A stretch of DNA of 64,000 nt from contig ML679961.1 of the NCBI GenBank assembly GCA_007922225.1, positions 75,776,652 through 75,840,651 on the forward strand, read 5' to 3'. The notes below the pieces were generated by a model, which did no database searches, had not been told where the DNA came from, and saw only the letters and a program-made list of their open reading frames with translations. The DNA is from Emydura subglobosa (taxonomy: Eukaryota > Chordata > Testudines > Chelidae). Shown here piece by piece: positions 11,671 through 23,413 of the stretch; position 1 is the stretch's first letter; each line of letters opens with the position of its first letter. The translations under genes and the position numbers were made by a program.

Positions 11671-13329
11671 GCATTAATATTTGCCTCCCAGAATCTCTAA
11701 GGTTCAATTAGTCCATCTGCTGGGTTGCAGGTGGGTGTTCTCCTCTATTCTCAGAGGAGAAGGCATTGGCCTACTCAGAAGAGTCTGAAAGTCCTAGGCA
11801 CCTTAGGGCTATTGCTTCAGTTGCTTGCAGAGTTGTCTCAATCTGTCATCCTTTCGAGGTAAATAAACGGCAGTGGTTTATAGATATTCTTCTGACTGAG
11901 TCCTTAAAAAGCAAGGTCCTATTGGGTCTGGGTGGGCATTAAAGCTCCCAGGGTACTTTACAGAGAGATTCTGCTTGTGTCTGGTCAAAGTTTCTCCTAC
12001 CCCCTACACTAGTGTTGCCACCAACTGGTGCTGCATCTACATAGCTTGCAAAAGTGCTTTGGGAGGAAAGGCAAGGAGATGTTATAGTCCCAAAAGCTTG
12101 GCAGTGATTGCCAGGGTATATGGCTGAATAGGGGACATTGCATTGACCCCAAGTTGCTCCCTTAGACTTAGGAGTAGGATAAGAACTGTTGATGCCTGTG
12201 CTTGACTCAGGGAGAAAGTCCTCCACCCATAGCTTTCCAAGACAGTTTTTTCCTTCTTCTGGTCCCCTGTAGCCATATAATGCTACATCTGAGCACTACA
12301 TGAAAGCCGTAACTACTTAAAAATCCCCAAAGCTGTGAAGCTGGAATCACAGTTCAATTTATAATCACTTGTTTCAGAGAGAGGACCTGATCCTCAGCAG
12401 CTGGCAGGTTCGGGCCCATCTTGCTTCAGTGTGAGAGTCTGATTTAAAATCAGTTCTCCAACAGAGATCAGTAGCAAAGAAGAATTATAAACAGAATGAG
12501 GTGCAGATGGCTGGACATTTTGCTGGATTGCATGGCATGGGGTTAGGCATGAATGACATCTCCTTTAACAAAGTATTCCACTATTCTTTTTCAAAACTTT
12601 TGAGAAATAGCTGCACAGACCACTGGAGAGGCTGGATGTATCCTGAAAGGAACTGAGAATGTTGAAAGGCTTTAACAAAATACCGCAGACAAGGGAGACT
12701 GTCCTAAAACTCAACTGCACTTACTGTACAATCTGAGGGAGATGAGAATCAATCAGGTTCATGAACCTGACAGGCAGCCATCCAGATAATGAAAGGAAAG
12801 AAACATATGAAGCACACAAGGTGATACGATTTCTTTCAGGATCATCAATGGAGATTTCATTGCAAAAAGTGGCCAAGAGGTGAAAAGGATAAGGGTGCAA
12901 TGGAGCTGTTTAAAATACACTAGGAAATAAGGATGAAAGGGAAGACAAGCTGAAAGGAACAAAACAACACAGAAACTCAAAAGGGTAAAGGATGTTATAA
13001 GGGTAACTTTATTACAACTGCCAGTCCAGATAGTATAGAAGACAATACAGGACTCAACTACAATAGAGCAATCCGATGAATGCACCGAGAAACAAAATCT
13101 GATTAGTTTGATGAGAACAAAAATTAATTTCCAAAATGATCCAAGGAGAAAACAAAAGGATTGACTAATTCTGTTCTTACAGTGGCATAGGTCAAAGAAC
13201 AGGACAGTGAGATAAATGTTTGAAAGAATGTTGTGTCAGGAAGGAACAGACACATAGCAGATAAAAGTATAGGTAACAAAAGGCATATCTTTATTAATAA
13301 TACTCAGCCATTATCTGATGAGAGCCCTG

Positions 13330-13505
13330 TAGAGACATTAGCTAATCCTCACGCTATTTCTGTGCAGTAGGCAATTTTATTATTCTCATCTGAGAGATAT
13401 AGAAAGCAAAGTAACTTACCAAGAGCCAACCATGAGTCAGCTGTCAAACTAAGATTAGTACTCAGGACTTCCAACCCTGTGCTCATTCCTCTAGGCCACA
13501 GTGTC
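13330..13505 (-). mobile_element. MIR-like SINE, antisense
   Basis: The blocks 'ctaatcctcacgctatttct', 'ttattattctcatctgagag', 'aagtaacttaccaagagcca' and 'ccctgtgctcattcctctag' read in antisense as the tail, core and tRNA-like head of a MIR-family SINE. It is diverged. Confidence 0.5.
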
Positions 13506-14634
13506 TTTATTAAATTAACCCAGTGCACAGGTGGAATTTAGCTCATAATTATGATGTTGGGTGTTGGACCAAGAGAGTGGAACTGAACTGTTAAAGAGAT
13601 GAACAAAGCTAAGAAGATCACCAGACTGGAAACCAATGTACAGGTCTAGAAACTAAAGATCTTCATCATTTACAATATGAAGCAAGAAAGATACATGGAG
13701 TCTGTGGATATTCTCCCAGAAAAAGGTATAACAGCTGGACAAAGATTCTCTCAGAATGGACCCTGAAGTTTGGGAAGCACAATTTAAGATGATGAAATAA
13801 ACTGCAAAGCTGATATGGGATATTGGTTAGGACTACCAGAGATGCAGAAAGCCATATGTAGGAGAGTAAGAGTGATTTTGAGAGTGTTTCACAGATATTT
13901 ATAGTGCTTTTTCCCTTTTTTTAATATATGGCAGTTGATAAGTCTGTTACTTTATATTTAGAGAGGAAAATTAGGAGCATGATGGAATAAATTAGCATTC
14001 AGAGAAAGACATGAAGAGTGACTGAGAATAAAGAGACCATACCTGGGCCAGCAAAATATGTTTAGAGATTTTAAAATAGCTAGAAAAAAATGTTTGAACA
14101 GTATGATGAATATAGTTCCCTTCTGCTCTCTTCCCTTTACATATATAAAACCATCAAATAGGAACCATAGTGAATTGTAGAATAGGGCCTATGAAAGAGA
14201 GAGAATTTTGTGTTCTCTATTATGCTCTTAGAGACATTCTTCCTTAGTGTGATTAAGCTACCAGCCAACCAGCATACAGAGGGTGCCATGTCCTGAATAT
14301 TTACTATCTGCAATAGTTACATTTACCATGGATTTTTCAGTATATCCCAATATAGAAAATACTGTGGAAATGGTAAATATTACATGATGGTAAATGACAC
14401 GATCCGTTTTTAATGGTCATTGATAGGCCTCGCAAAACACAGCTGAGCATGCTTTTGTACATGAGTGAGAAATATGAAGGAGGATGTGAGAATTGAAACA
14501 ATAATTTTAAAGAATTTAAAAACAGGGGTTTCAAGGCTTTAAATTATATTTAGCATTGCTCTGTCGACCAGACCTGGTACTTCATTCAAGACCCCTATTA
14601 AGATGGAGGGAGCTTTGAATAGGGACAGTTTTAA

Positions 14635-14765
14635 CAAGGCCTCAGTCCTGCAAACATTAAGGTATGTGCTTAATTTAGCACACAAGTCATCACATTGAAC
14701 TGAATGGTACCACTCACACCCTGAAAGTTAAGAATGTGCATAAGTGTTTGTAGGATCAGGCCCTA
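14635..14765. repeat. Diverged dispersed repeat (aagttaagcatgtgctt type)
   Basis: The motifs 'tcagtcctgcaaacattaag', 'atgtgcttaatttagcac', 'gaaagttaagaatgtgcata' and 'taggatcaggccct' recur at 16590-16760, 17455-17590, 18570-18660 and 36955-37200. They share the pattern 'cagcaaagcacttaagcatgtgc' with 'aagtcaatgg'. The class is not recognised. Confidence 0.4.
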
Positions 14766-14920
14766 ACTGATTTTTCGAAGAACTGCAGGTAGCTGGTCTT
14801 GTAATTTTGACTCCTGTGCCCATTTTTAATCTTTTTTTTAACGTTCTACATAAAGAATCATCCTAACACAGTCCTGTTTTTGTAATAAAGTGGATTTTTT
14901 TGAAATATCTGAACTGTCAG

Positions 14921-15091
14921 TGGTGATGTGTAGGACTCCAGGTGCTCCTGCTCATGGTATTGTGGAAGGAGATGACTTTAAATACGGGGCCCAGGTTTAC
15001 TTCAAGTGCAACGCAGGTTACAGCTTAAAAGGCAGCCGTGTTACCTACTGTCAGCTTGATGGGAGTTGGTCAACACGTCATCCCGAATGTG
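14921..15091 (+). CDS. PAMR1: PAMR1 exon: sushi/CCP module absent from the human protein as recalled
   Basis: This 171-bp exon has introns in phase 1 at both ends, the usual arrangement for a sushi (complement control protein) module. It reads VMCRTPGAPAHGI through to SWSTRHPECG, with the four cysteines in CCP spacing, a GYSLKGS turn before the third Cys and the conserved Trp before the fourth. The acceptor chosen is ctgtcag|TGG; an in-phase alternative 30 bases upstream (taaag, 14890) would add ten residues. The donor is G|GTAAGG. The phases match the next PAMR1 exon, so the module can be spliced in frame between the EGF domain and the known first sushi. Human PAMR1, as I recall it, has two sushi domains; this would be a third. 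Membership of PAMR1 is inferred from strand, order and phase. Confidence 0.75.
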
Positions 15092-17868
15092 GTAAGGTTG
15101 CTTTAAGTTTTGATTTTTATCATGCCTAAGCCATTATATTGTCATTAAGCAAGCTACTGGGATTTAAAAATTGGACTGTCCAAATCTCACTTGGAATTTG
15201 GCACAGCTGTGACTTAACACACTGTTCTTTCATCTTGTGCATCAATGAATGGCTATTTCCAGCACTACTGTGCATCTAATGTTTCTTCTGAAGAGGTTTG
15301 TTGCGCTCTGTGGCAGTGATTAAGTGCCTTATCGGGTGGAGGTCAGAGTAATGTGGTAACAGGACAGTCATGCTGGAGCACAATCAGAAACGCTCTTGGC
15401 TAACGTTGCCTTGCTAGAATGAGGGCAAATCTTCAATCTGCCATTGAAGATCCGAATCCTTCCTTTCCACCCACCTAGCCAAACAGTCTCATATATATTT
15501 CTTCTTCCAGAAGGATGCTTCTGTTTCATTTGTTTTCCACCAGGCATCTTTTATTCCCAGGTTCCAGAATCCTTTGCAATGGTTGCAGCAGGGCTTTTAA
15601 AAAGGTGCCGAGGCAAAAAATGCAAAATATTCTGGGGGAATGTTTGGGAACTTCTTTATAAGAGCTCTTGGAGGTCAGCGAGCACAATTAAGGACATCCT
15701 TTTGGATGGATAGAAATTCTCCAATTAAACTACATGTTTTGGAGTTGGGTCTGTGAGTAACTTCAGTATCCTTACAATATGATGATATTTGCTGCAGCTC
15801 TTTAGCCTATAACTTGGTCTGCCCCTAGCCTTGACTATTATTGAATCTATCTACGTTGTAAGAAGTGTGTTCTTCCCAGTTGGCTTCTCGTTCTGTTTGA
15901 TCCTTCAGATAAATCATAGCCCTGTACTTAGCATATGCCACCGTCTGACACCATAGAAATTATAGTGCTGTCACAAAGTCAGTGCTATGCAGGATCAGAT
16001 AGGAGGAGGAGGAGGAGGTCCTTTTCCAAGTGGAGACAGTTAGCTTACTTGGTTCAGAGAAGTTCAGGTACTTCTGAAAATACGAGGGGTCTACTAACCA
16101 CTCGATGCAACCGTACTGGATGGTACAATGGAAAATAGTATACAAAAAAAGGCTCCTTGGAATGATTTCCTGGCATTGCTCAACAAGGATAGACTGAGGT
16201 AATGCGGTTTCTGCCAGCCCTACCCTTCTTTCCTATAGGGATGACAGACCAGATGGCAGCCCTGGGGACCCAGAGTGCCTGTAGGCAGGTCAAGTAATCA
16301 CTGAGTAACTACAGACAGACACTTCAGTTATCTTAATTCTCCATCTCCATTTTGGTGACTTTCTGTGAGATCACATGGTGATGGGAGGGGTATTTTAAGA
16401 CATGACCACCTGCAATGTGCTTGCCACAAGCTCCTGTGAAGGCAATGAAATTAATCTGTGATATGTGAACAGAAGTAAAGCAAGGGGGAGAACCATGGAA
16501 CTAAACTAAAAGCAGACATACAGCTTCCTTCCTTTCTCTCTCTCCTGGGCCTGAGGAAGCTCAGCTCCTCCTTCTCCTGCCTCTTCAGTATGGTTCTGAT
16601 TCAGCAAAGCACATATGCACATGCCTAATTTTAAGCAAGTGCTCAAGTCCATCTCTATTCAGCAGAGCACTCATGCACATGCTTAACTTTAATCAGATGC
16701 CTTAATCTCATTTAAGTCAATGTAAAAAGAATGTACTTAAGCGCTGTGCAGAATAGGGATGGATTTAAGCATGTGTTTAAGGTTAGTCACATGATGAAGT
16801 GCTTTGTTGAGTCACGACCTGTCTGGCAAAATGAAGACTCAGGCCCCAGTTCAGGAAAACAGATGGAAGTTGCATTGTCCTCATCTGTGATGAAAAAGAC
16901 CATGTTAATTTTAGTCTCATGAGAAAAGCAGGGGGAAAAAGTCAATGATTGCCAATGGGAAAAGGATAACATTGATGGGAAATACTCCTTTTATTTTAGA
17001 GCTTCTAAACAGGTAACACAAACAGCAGAGAGCTGAAAAAGTTTAGGGTAGGGAAAATTATCAGTGTCACATTAAGGAATATTTTCAACTAGTTTTAAGC
17101 CACAAAAAAACAATAAATGGTAGTAAAGGGGAGGGGGCAGGGAAAAAACAAATAAAGGGAAAAGAAAAATGGGGAGGGGAAAGAGGGATTGAAGAAGAAA
17201 ATAAATTTTTGTTTTGTTTTGTTTTTTAAATACAGACAGAAGCTAATGTGAATAAGAATGTTTTCATGTTTGTTCTTTATTTCAGTGAATATCTCTTTTC
17301 TTTACATTTCAGTATTTCCCTGCATTGTTAAAATCTCTGTTAGAGAGAAAAGAAAAGAAACTGAATATAAACAAAAGTGAACCTAAGTAATCTAGTTTCA
17401 TTATCCAAACCCAGTGAAATGCAGAAAGTAAATAAAACAGGAAAAATGATGCAAAAGACCCTGATCCTGCAAAGATTTATGTAAATATTTAATTTTATGC
17501 GCTGTAAGCAGTCCCGTAGAAGTCAATGGAACAACTCACTGCGTGTAAAGTTAAGCTTACGCCTAACGTTTTACAGAACCGAGGCCTAAATTAGATTTTT
17601 AGAATAGTTTTCGGTTCAAAGGCTTTCAGCTTTTAAAAAACCTAAGGTGCTGGTAGCAGTATGGTTATTATTTCTAGTATAAGACTTCTACATCGACATT
17701 GTCTCTTTAATATTTGTTTCTGACTGATCCTGGCATCACATTGAGTTTTAAAAAGCAGGTTTAAATTAGGTATAGTTTGTGTAGCACTGTCTGCATGAAA
17801 TGTCAAATGATCTGCTGCTCAAAGTTAATTCTTTGTGAAAAATGTTTACTATTTTTTGCCATTGTTAG
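15092..17868 (+). other. PAMR1: PAMR1 intron
   Basis: The intron opens with GTAAGG and closes with a T-rich tract and gttag. It is AT-rich with purine runs (17100-17210). Two copies of the 'aagcacatgcttaa' type dispersed repeat lie at about 16590-16760 and 17455-17590. A short (AGG)n run is at 16001-16020. No other exon was recognised. Confidence 0.7.
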
Positions 17869-18081
17869 TGCTACAAGAAAAAAACTGCTCAGACCCTGGT
17901 GGCCCATTCAATGGCTACAGAAGAGTGGTGGAAGATACTGGGCTAATGAATGGATTCTATGCAAAAATCGGCACAGTCATTGCTTTCTTTTGTAACAACT
18001 CCTATGTTCTTACTGGTAATGAGCGGAGGACCTGCCAAGACAATGGACAGTGGTCAGGGAAACAGCCAATCTGCATAAAAG
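17869..18081 (+). CDS. PAMR1: PAMR1 exon: sushi module corresponding to human sushi 1
   Basis: The 213-bp exon is phase 1 at both ends. It reads [16 protein letters not shown], then [20 protein letters not shown] and [19 protein letters not shown], which aligns almost residue for residue with recalled human PAMR1 sushi 1. The four CCP cysteines and the Trp of GQWSGK are present, and FFCNNSYVL carries an N-glycosylation sequon (NNS). The acceptor is attgttag|TGCTAC and the donor AAAAG|GTAGTT. Sushi modules are small beta-sandwiches that usually mediate protein binding; the partner of this one is not known to me. Confidence 0.96.
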
Positions 18082-20010
18082 GTAGTTTTCAGTCTCTTTG
18101 CTACAGCTCATAGAAACTGATAGGTTTTACCTGGAGTTTGTTGTATATATTATTTTCTGGCTAAACTATCTACTTTCTAAATACCTTCAGTAAAAGTTTG
18201 TGAAATGGCACAATCAGTTTGGCACCTGATACTGAAGTTGATAGTCTGCCACCTCTCTGGCTGCTGAACTCAGCCAGGGAAGATGCTAGTGATTCCAGCA
18301 AATGTTTCTTCCTTAAAAAAACAATAGGAAATTATCTCATTTTCCCCGACATCTTTGTTCTCCCTACTCTCAGATTGGAATCAGAGCTGGGTAGGGTCAG
18401 TGACTCAAAGAAGACCCCCGAGGAACTGGAAAATGAAGAAAGGATTATTCTGTATAAGGAATTATTAGACTTGCTGTCACAGGGTCCACTTTGCAATCAG
18501 GATAAGTCAACAGGACTCATCCCAATAGTAAGGGTTTGCAAGATGAAGCTTGCAGTTTGCAGCCTTTCAAGACTTGGTTCAGCAAGCACTTACGCATGTT
18601 CTTAATCCATCTGTATTCAGCAAAGCATGTGTTTAAGTGCTCCATTGAATCAGGGTCTAATAAAAGTGTGATGGGAACCCATGACAAGAGGAAACAACTT
18701 GTTTTGGGAACTGTCTAAAGATTTCCCAAAGAGAGAGAATTTTGTAATACATATTAACAGTTTTTTGTTAACCAAAATGAAATTATTTATCCATTTGGGG
18801 GCTTGTTCTGTATTTTAAGGTTTAAACACACTCCCTACACATTGTGTCAAGTACTTCATTGGTAAAAAGTACCTTTTCCCGCTAACCCTTTTGACTGATG
18901 TTAACTTTAACAATTACCCAAGGTTTAACATATGATATTAATCACAAATGCAACTAAGTATTGTAGAATGCCACAGTGTATGACTTCTCAAACATACAGA
19001 TGAACCACATCCAACAGGCATCCTTCAGTCCATCCACTTTACTAAAGGGAAAGAGATCTTGGCACAACCAGCTGAATTATTAAGGTCCCACCAAATATCT
19101 ATTTTACCCCAAAATAATTATGATATACATAATTTAAAGTCCTGGGATTCCCCCTTCTGTTATTTTAGGCAAATTCGAGCCAATTTGTTATGCTCATTTG
19201 AATTAAGCCCCTCTCAGAAGGGTGTACAAGCTAACAGGTTGGCAGCTGTCTGTAACATTCTGTTGCTTTCATGCCATGTGTCCAATCATCTGGATTATCC
19301 ATGTGTGCCTAGGCAGATGGTCATTGGAAAGTTTAGGTGTATCATTCAGTTTTAGCAAAAGTTCACTCAGATTGCAGATAATAAGGTGTGGTGTTTTAAT
19401 TATTGCTCTGCAAAAGCATTTCTCTCTCTATGGTTAAAACTGTACACCTGCCTAAGACAGAAGAACCCAGATATTACAAGGACATGTACATTACAAATGG
19501 GATAGATAGATGAGTAACAGAAAAAAGTTTTTTAGGGGCAGAAAAAGAGCTGGGATCCCCAGCTAGTCTTTTATGGTATATCACATTCTTGGTAGACATT
19601 GAAAAGAGTTTCTCTCTCTCTCTAACTCTTTTCAATGTCTACCAAGAATGTGATATAGCAGATCTATCTATCTATCTATTTAAATATTTAAAACTATTCA
19701 TTTATTTAGACATTTTTAACAGGTTTACAAATCCTTGTCATATAAATATCAGAGACAAAACAATAATCATTCCAACAGTGAGCATTCGTTTAGAGAAACA
19801 TACAGTAATATAATCATCAGATCTCTCTCTAACAGGAGTAACAGGGGTGTTACTGAATATATCTTAATGAATATAACTGTATCTACTTATTGCCTCTTCT
19901 CTTAATCCACTCCATTGTTGCTAGTGACAGGAAAGGTGGACAGGTCTCTGAACCATAACATTTGTGCTCTGAACATGGAAAAGGATTGTGCAACATTGTA
20001 TTTTTTCTAG
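18082..20010 (+). other. PAMR1: PAMR1 intron
   Basis: The intron begins GTAGTT and ends with a poly-T tract and ctag. It contains an 'aagcacttacgcatgttctt' dispersed-repeat copy (about 18570-18660) and the long perfect hairpin listed separately. A (CTAT)n run follows the hairpin at 19662-19680. No further exon is seen. Confidence 0.7.
19577..19657. repeat. Perfect 34-bp inverted repeat with a 13-base TC loop
   Basis: Positions 19577-19610 and 19624-19657 are exact reverse complements over 34 bases; they are separated only by 19611-19623, an alternating TC run. The arms begin TATATCACATTCTTGG and run through AGACATTGAAAAGAGTT. Pairing stops cleanly outside the arms. A transcript of the PAMR1 intron would fold here into a long, mismatch-free hairpin. 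I see no resemblance to a known transposon or microRNA. Confidence 0.95.
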
Positions 20011-20077
20011 CCTGCAGAGAGCCAAAGATCTCTGACCTGGTGAGACAGAAAGTGCTTCCAATGCAGGTTCAGTCAAG
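20011..20077 (+). CDS. PAMR1: PAMR1 small exon: start of the second conserved sushi
   Basis: The 67-bp exon (phase 1 in, phase 2 out) reads CREPKISDLVRQKVLPMQ followed by VQS, matching human PAMR1 almost exactly (human CREPKISDLV then RRRVLPMQVQSR as recalled). It provides the first cysteine of the second conserved sushi plus a long loop. The acceptor is ttttttctag|CCTGC and the donor TCAAG|GTGAGA. The exon is too short to be found by open-frame length, and the match to human secures it. Confidence 0.95.
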
Positions 20078-21792
20078 GTGAGATTGTAATGCCTCAATTT
20101 AAAGAAAATTGTTGTTTATCCCCCCTCTGGGATGCAGTCAGAATCAGGGTTGTGAGCTGTAACAGACAGCAAGAGTTGCTCAGGGATTCCTTGGGGCTAG
20201 TGATGGTGTAGAGTTCTACAACTTGGGTCTGTGGGGTCTTACTGAAGAAACTGGTGGCGAGGGGAGAAGGCATCCTAGTGTGGTTGTTGCAGTAAGCTCC
20301 ATCACCCAAAGAGATGCGACATGATGTGTAAGAAGATGGGTGCAATAGGGATGGGGAAAACTTAGTCAGCAAAGAATCAGAGGCTGCCCTGGACTTTTGC
20401 TCATTTCTCAAAAAGAACCCAACGCAAATCTGTCAGGGGATTCTACAATGTTCAGATGAATGTTTTTATAATAATTATTACTTTTTGGTTTTGTGCCCCT
20501 CTGCATGCTAATCTGGTATATTTTTAGAGGCAGTGCAAAAATCACCAGTGTCTTCAATCTTCCCTCCCACCTCTGAAAGATTCACATTGCTTAACACACA
20601 CGCTACTAAGAAACCTATTTGGCCCTCATCACCATAGTATCTGGGTATCTCACACTCATTAACTGAGCATGACCTCTTCCCAATCATTGTGCAGTACGAA
20701 AGAGGCAGAGAGAAGAGAAAGTGATTTATCCACTGTTACACAGAAAGTTGGCAGCTGAAGAGGAAACTCAACAAAGGCCTCAAAAGTCCTAACCTAGTGC
20801 CCTATCAACTTGACCATCCTTCTTATCTGGCCTGCTTCTTGCTTAAAGAAAAGAAATTGACTTTACTGCCACTGCTCTCAGCTCTAGGACCTTGGCCTTG
20901 AGAAGTGTCACATGTAGTCTCACAGTTTCCACATACATAGGACAATCTGTCTCTCTGAGACCATAAGGGATATATACTAAAGTACCATGAGAAAAACCTA
21001 TTCCCCAGGCATTTCTGGTCTGACTGGCTGCAAGAGGTAGAAGAAATCTCACTGGAAACTCATTTCCTGTCCATTTTTGCAGATTTCAATAGGTTTCTCC
21101 ATGTACTTACACATGCTTTTCTTACAAAGAACATGTAGTCCTCATGAATGAAGGATTTAAAATATTAGCCTTGTGAAGTTCATTGTATACATTCAGAATG
21201 GTTAATTTCATTTTAGGGCACATTTAAACTTTTTAAAAATAGGTCCCATATTTAATCAAATCAGTGCAATTCCTAAACTAAATTTTAGTGATTGTGCAAT
21301 TATGTATTCTCTCTGGCATGGTAATTATGTCTGTTAATTGCTAAATCAAGCTACTTTATCAACATGGTTTAGTCTGAATCTGTTCCCAATACTGCATATT
21401 ATAATGGTCACTGGAGAAAAGAATGAGACAACTCCTCTCCAGTGAAAATTAATTATAGTAACACCTAGTTCTAGTATAATTTTTCCATTTAAAAAATGCA
21501 GCATCATGATGATGATAACATGCACTATTGTCCATTCCCGAAGTATTCCTATGTAACTGGAGACACTCCAGAAAAAGTAAACATAAAAACCACCCCCCAT
21601 CTATATAAAGGCTGAGCTGCAAATGGGAATACTGCTAAAATATGTTGGAGAGCTTTTTGCCTTATGCTTTCAGCAAATGAGCAAAGCCCTTATGTTTTTA
21701 AATGGTGCTTAACACAGCTGGTGATAAAGCAATGATCATAATAGTTTTTTGTCATATTATTATTTCCCCATGTTTTTTGTGTGGTGAAACAG
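20078..21792 (+). other. PAMR1: PAMR1 intron
   Basis: The intron runs from GTGAGA to gaaacag. It includes a MIR-like antisense SINE near 20690-20815. The remainder is AT-rich single-copy-looking sequence without exon features. An antisense open frame of 105 codons at 20094-20411 has no recognisable domain. Confidence 0.7.
20690..20815 (-). mobile_element. MIR-like SINE fragment, antisense
   Basis: The blocks 'gaaagtgatttatccactgt', 'tacacagaaagttggcagct' and 'cctagtgccctatcaacttg' correspond in antisense to the core and head of a MIR-family SINE. It is diverged. Confidence 0.45.
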
Positions 21793-22025
21793 GGAGACGC
21801 CTTTGCATCAACTCTACTCTTCTGCATTTAGCAAACAGAAGCTCGAAATATATCCAACCAAGAAGCCAATGCTGCCCTTTGGAGACCTGCCTCCAGGGTA
21901 CCAGCATTTGCACACTCAGCTTCAATATGATTGCATTTCTCCCTTCTACCGCCGCCTGGGAAGCAGCAGGAGGACCTGTCTGAAGACAGGAAAATGGAGT
22001 GGGCGGGCTCCCTCATGCGTTCCAA
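21793..22025 (+). CDS. PAMR1: PAMR1 exon: body of the second conserved sushi
   Basis: The 233-bp exon (phase 2 in, phase 1 out) reads [17 protein letters not shown], then [37 protein letters not shown] and [17 protein letters not shown]. It is very close to recalled human PAMR1. Together with the preceding small exon it forms an unusual sushi with a long inserted segment between Cys1 and Cys2; the QYDC, RTC, KWSG and PSC positions supply the remaining CCP residues. The acceptor is gaaacag|GGAGAC and the donor CCAA|GTGAGT. Confidence 0.96.
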
Positions 22026-23120
22026 GTGAGTTGTTAAGGAGAAAAGAAATACACATCTCTTTGGGGGGCATGTATTCAACTTAGATAATTGGAGATTCCT
22101 AACAGTGTAAGCTGTCAGCCTGTGCTCCCAAATGCGAGAGGAGCAATGACACTGGGAAGATAGATGACTTTTTCTACCCATCAGCCGAACTTCTGTAGAT
22201 GGCACCAAATGAGGAGTCAAGCTTTCAGTTTTGTAATTTGCCAGCAGACTTTTTAATCATCTAGTTGAGCAATAGACATATCCAACTTTGCCTATGATTT
22301 GGAAACATTTTCCTATTATTCACATTTTCCTGCACTACTTACAGCAAATGCAGTTTTTCACTTGTCTCTACGCTTTGGCAGATAACTTACAAATGCATCA
22401 GACCAAAAACAATAAAGTGGGAACTAGTGCACTTTTAAGAGGCTACTCTCATTACTTGATCCTGCTGAGGGTGGGCCTATTTTGCAAAGTTCTTAGTCCA
22501 GAGTTTGGGGCTATGCCGATCTAGGGATTTGGGACAGCCCACTATTGACATTGGATCTGAACTTTACAGTTGGCCCTAACAAAAGTTCAGAGGGCTTTGG
22601 ATCTAGGTTTTTGGTTTGGGCTCATCTCGAATATCTAGAAAACAATTTTTCAGTCTTCAGTTACATAAAGCCCATTTCTACGAGATGACCCACTTCTGGT
22701 CAATTCTTGTGTGTTTGCTTAAGATGGGCTTTAGGGTATTGTTGGCTTTAATGAAATTTTTGCACAGCTGTGGTGTAGTCCTGATTCTTTCATATTTCAT
22801 ATAGTTATATTGTTATAAGGCAGTCTTAAAAAATTGTTATGGAAAATTCCTAGCCCAGATGCAAAACTAGCCTTCCCACCTTTTACCAGAAATTCCAATA
22901 AGAATGAAAAAACTCGGAATATTTTATTCACCCTTTAAAATAAAAATTTTCAAGGAGTTTTTGCAAGGCTGATCTAGGGTTTAACTGGTAAAATTTTTTC
23001 CTGATGCCAACCAATAAAGTTTGGTACCCTAAGGCACTCCATCGTCGGGGATTAGGAAGTGGAAACATTCAGATTTTTGGGGAAAAAGAATCACCTCATC
23101 CTAGGTTCATATTTTCACAG
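22026..23120 (+). other. PAMR1: PAMR1 intron
   Basis: The intron runs from GTGAGT to tttcacag. About 22440-22650 resembles a diverged dispersed repeat ('tttggatctaggtttttggt'), similar in wording to 37280-37440 and 57090-57260. Nothing else is recognised. Confidence 0.65.
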
Positions 23121-23413
23121 TCTGTGGAAAAACGGAAAACATCACTCTTCAAAAGACTTCATCTATGAGATGGTCCTGGCAAGCAGCCATCTATCGGAAA
23201 GCCAATGGGGTAAAGGAGGTCAGCCTCCGGAAGGGGACATGGATCCTGATCTGCAGCGGAGCCCTGGTGAATGAACGCACTGTGGTGGTGGCAGCTCACT
23301 GTGTCACTGACTTGGGGAAGATCACTGTCCTCAAGGCAGCGGAACTCAAAGTGGTCCTGGGGAAATTCTACAGGGATGACGACCGAAACGAAAAGACCAT
23401 TCAGAACTTACGG
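23121..23413 (+). CDS. PAMR1: PAMR1 exon: N-terminal half of the inactive serine-protease domain
   Basis: The 293-bp exon (phase 1 in, phase 0 out) begins [18 protein letters not shown], then [32 protein letters not shown] and [27 protein letters not shown] is the chymotrypsin-family histidine motif, with His codon at 23297-23299. The usual R|IVGG activation site is absent: the position preceding WSWQAAI reads SMR, as in human PAMR1 (LRWPWQAA), so zymogen activation by that route is not expected. ENIT is an N-glycosylation sequon. The acceptor is ttttcacag|TC and the donor CGG|GTGAGT. Confidence 0.96.

Larger units (their letters stand above)
2611..14920 (+). other. PAMR1: Non-coding stretch, probably a PAMR1 intron
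   Basis: No exon-like segment was recognised here. I looked for the EGF-like and CUB exons that should precede the first sushi exon and did not find them, so they are probably upstream of the window. Contents that can be named are listed separately: MIR-like SINEs, a palindromic foldback, a Harbinger-like MITE, a Tc1/mariner-like element, an old CR1 fragment and diffuse dispersed repeats. The open frames on both strands are short and show no domain. Confidence 0.55.

Noticed and set aside
14891..14920. Upstream alternative acceptor for the first sushi exon
   Set aside because: In phase, but the splice site ends in aag and the extra ten residues do not resemble a sushi start; the cag at 14920 is preferred, though RNA data could change this.
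1..14920. PAMR1 CUB and EGF exons
   Set aside because: No matching cysteine-rich segment was found by eye, so they are taken to be upstream; a translated search with human PAMR1 would settle it.
19577..19657. MicroRNA precursor
   Set aside because: The hairpin is mismatch-free, unlike typical pre-miRNAs with bulges, and the sequence is not one I recognise; kept only as a structural observation.
20094..20411. 105-codon antisense frame in a PAMR1 intron
   Set aside because: No domain or homologous wording; single frame without splice support.
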